Source: Adineta steineri
Lineage: Eukaryota; Rotifera; Eurotatoria; Adinetida; Adinetidae
DNA length: 64,000 nt
Direction of reading: 5' to 3'
Assembly: GCA_905250115.1 (NCBI GenBank)
Contig: CAJNOI010000020.1
Span: forward strand, 408,804-472,803
The first letter of the stretch is position 1. Each line of letters starts with the position of its first letter. The position numbers and the translations under genes are program-made. Below the pieces are notes generated by a model that ran no database searches, was not told the origin of the DNA, and saw nothing but the letters and a program-made list of their open reading frames with translations. Shown here in pieces: positions 61,971 through 64,000 of the stretch.

Positions 61971-63029
61971 TTACAAAATTTGTGCTGGTTTATATTTCGT
62001 ATCAAAAATATGCGCAGTAGTATTTAAATGTTTTAAACCAGGTCGATGATAGTAACGTCGTTTTTTTCCATTACAAGAACAACATACTAATCTTTTCATT
62101 GCTTTCATACATTGATGTCTGAATATATCCGATGAATAAATATATACAAAGAAACTCGTGTAATTACTCCAAAACAGCAAATAAACAATTTGATTGACTA
62201 AATTTTCTTTTGCTTGAAGAATTAGTGATTTGTCTAATTTTATGGTAGCTAATAAATAACAGTTAAATATCGCAAATGGAAGAGATGCGAAACTTGATTT
62301 AACTGTTTGTAAAATAAGCATTAATGTTAATTGATAATTAATTTGTCGAAGTCGAGCAGAATCTGTTAAAGATCGACGACGAAGATTACGAGCATTAGTA
62401 CAAGTTAATAAACCAAAATAGATCATAATAACAGGAGGAAGAAATCCGTTAAATATGCAAGTATAAATAATTTGAATTATATGACATGGCATATGTTGAG
62501 ATACATTTGAACAAATTAATTGTTCATTATGTGATGAATGATTATAACGAGTATAACAAAAAGCAATAGGAATTGAGAAAAAAATCCAAAAGAAGATCGT
62601 AAATAAAATACATCGTACAGCAATTGATCGAGTACTAAATTTCCATCGATTAGTATTTCTTGAACTAAGAATATATCGATCAATACTAGCAATAGCTGTC
62701 AATGTAGCTGATATAACAGTAAAAACAAATGAAATATAACTTTTTAGTTTACAATAAGTATTTGAATTAATTGTCCAATCATAATGAAAACCATATTGAA
62801 GAATATTTGTTAAAGGTCCAGAATTTAAATGAATAAAATCACAAATAGAAGCAATTGAAAGATAAAGAGAACAAGCTCGTCGATTATATGTTCGTTGTGC
62901 AAATGTTAATACATTCATGATAGTACCAAAAAGGCAGATAATGTACAGAACAACACCCGCATATTTAGTAAATTGTTGGGAAAGATGATTGTATTTGATT
63001 GCGATCAAATAGTTTGTTTCGTTTATCAT
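61971..63029 (-). CDS. Rhodopsin-like GPCR (orphan, peptide-receptor-like)
   Basis: A single exon of 352 aa, with the full 7-TM layout. TM1 is VVLYIICLFGTIMNVLTF (GxxxN form). TM2 is ACSLYLSIASICDFIHL, with SICD in place of LAxxD. TM3 is YISFVFTVISATLTAIASIDRYI, with DRY kept as DRY-I. TM4 is RCILFTIFFWIFFSIPIAF. Loop 2 carries LICSNVSQHMPC, with Cys for the TM3 disulfide. TM5 has FLPPVIMIYFGLLT. TM6-7 follow; the usual NPxxY is replaced by SNYTSFFVYIYSS. A C-terminal CCSC could be palmitoylated. One intronless gene of a type that is expanded in rotifers; ligand unknown. Confidence 0.9.
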   Translation of the reverse strand: MINETNYLIAIKYNHLSQQFTKYAGVVLYIICLFGTIMNVLTFAQRTYNRRACSLYLSIASICDFIHLNSGPLTNILQYGFHYDWTINSNTYCKLKSYISFVFTVISATLTAIASIDRYILSSRNTNRWKFSTRSIAVRCILFTIFFWIFFSIPIAFCYTRYNHSSHNEQLICSNVSQHMPCHIIQIIYTCIFNGFLPPVIMIYFGLLTCTNARNLRRRSLTDSARLRQINYQLTLMLILQTVKSSFASLPFAIFNCYLLATIKLDKSLILQAKENLVNQIVYLLFWSNYTSFFVYIYSSDIFRHQCMKAMKRLVCCSCNGKKRRYYHRPGLKHLNTTAHIFDTKYKPAQIL

Positions 63030-64000
63030 ACTAATAATGAATTATGTGAATGTGTAGTTTCTTAAGAATCTTTACATAAGTATTTATATGCATAAATAAT
63101 AGGGATAACGAATGAAACTAAAGAATAGTATAGAATGTTCTTCTATTAAAATTTAATTAGTTTTAGTACAATAAGAGTTCTAATAAGTATGTCGTTTTGT
63201 TTTATTTCTAAATCAAAATAAAGGATCACGCACGAAGAAAAATAAGAATGGCTCGATTATCAATGCATGACGTTCTTGAAGATTCATATATATATATAGT
63301 ATTATAAAACATGAAATATGTGAAGCTTATATATAATTAAAAAACTGTCTCATCATAGAATCATATACGTAATAAGTATGAAGGCTATATTTTTAAGACA
63401 GATACGTTTTATAGATCAGTGCAAAGAAGTTCAAGGTTATTTATAAACAAAGTATACTAGTTATATCACCGAGTTTTTTTACTAATGAATATTATGATTC
63501 AAACTCGTGTTTATTCTTCATATTTTTCTAATTATATTTCAGACTTGTGGTACTTATAGACAAGTACCAGATTATTTGAGCTTCCCGGCTCATTAATCTT
63601 TCTTTTTTTATGTACTTTGTATTATATGTTAATGAGTGTACGTACTGAGTAGGAGTAAAAAGACACGAGTATAAGTATTCTTTATTGTATACAATATCAA
63701 TTTGATAATTGAGAATGAATACTGGAATGTGCGGTAATAATCAGCTAGATTGATCTGACGAGAAAAATACGAATGATATTGTTCTTGATTCAGTACATAT
63801 ATACATATTGTTTGTTACACTAAATATACGTGTATGTACATTTGAATTGAATTTGGCTTATGTTTACCTTGTTTTAAAAAAAAATTCGAAGTAACTTTTA
63901 TGTTTTATAATAAATCATGATAATATATTTTTCAAAACTGTATTTATCTTATATAAACAATTGTATTACTTAATAGCAATAATCTATAGTTTGAGTATTT
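63030..64000. other. upstream region of the GPCR, no gene seen
   Basis: About 1 kb of AT-rich DNA at the window edge. A short palindromic motif ACTTGT(GGTACTTATAG)ACAAGT lies near 63543-63565. No coding exon is recognised. Confidence 0.5.

Overview
The window looks like nuclear DNA of a metazoan, most likely a bdelloid rotifer (Adineta, Rotaria or a relative). This rests on several independent signs: very AT-rich DNA; dense genes with many GT-AG introns of about 45-60 nt; animal-specific genes (a Pax1/9-type paired box, a KIF12-type kinesin, a PLP/M6 proteolipid, TMEM59, a spinster transporter, rhodopsin-like receptors); long FG-GAP/VCBS and NHL propeller proteins on threonine-rich stalks; polypyrimidine-TAG acceptors just upstream of start codons, as expected where spliced-leader trans-splicing operates; a GlpQ-like phosphodiesterase that looks bacterial in origin; and scattered degenerate TGTGGG repeats, the telomere unit I recall for bdelloids. 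The species is inferred, since no marker gene settles it.

Layout. 1.6-9 kb: a RUSC/UNC-14-like RUN-domain gene (+), tRNA-Pro(AGG), and a 14-15 exon KIF12-like kinesin (+). 10-11 kb: a Pax1/9-type gene (-) in a large non-coding territory. 13.5-16.5 kb: EXOSC9 and ALG11 (-), only 88 bp apart, a candidate operon. 18.8-22 kb: an LRR-Ig receptor (+) facing a small membrane protein (-). 24.4-35.6 kb: two convergent surface-protein genes separated by a run of about 100 Ns. One (+) has three tandem TM/Cys-rich modules fused to FG-GAP repeats; the other (-) has 26 or more FG-GAP repeats. 39.4-43 kb: a small membrane protein, a GlpQ-like phosphodiesterase (-) and TMEM59 (+); the last two are divergent and share a promoter region with an unusual strand-switching 20-21 bp repeat array. 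43.5-47.5 kb: spinster transporter and PLP/M6 (-). 47.7-51.5 kb: a SPIN90-like gene and PSMD11 (+), 45 bp apart, a second candidate operon. 52-54 kb: NDUFA2 (-), a perfect 8-bp-TSD hAT MITE, and a secreted-protein gene with an in-frame stop. 54.8-63 kb: an NHL-propeller membrane protein, two GPCR-like genes (one with an internal gap) and tRNA-Ala(AGC), in sparse AT-rich DNA.

Housekeeping genes (exosome, N-glycosylation, proteasome lid, complex I) are mixed with neural or developmental genes and with lineage-specific surface proteins. The best leads for something undescribed are: (a) the triple-module channel-like protein with an FG-GAP ectodomain; (b) seven short head-to-head TGTGGG-like inverted pairs spread through non-coding DNA; (c) the strand-flipping repeat array in the GlpQ/TMEM59 divergent promoter; and (d) two tight gene pairs with a splice acceptor in the gap. 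Exons were joined by eye using GT-AG sites and reading phase, so first exons and UTRs are the weakest part. Possible indels (EXOSC9 exon 1, the FG-GAP exon near 30.16 kb) may be assembly errors.
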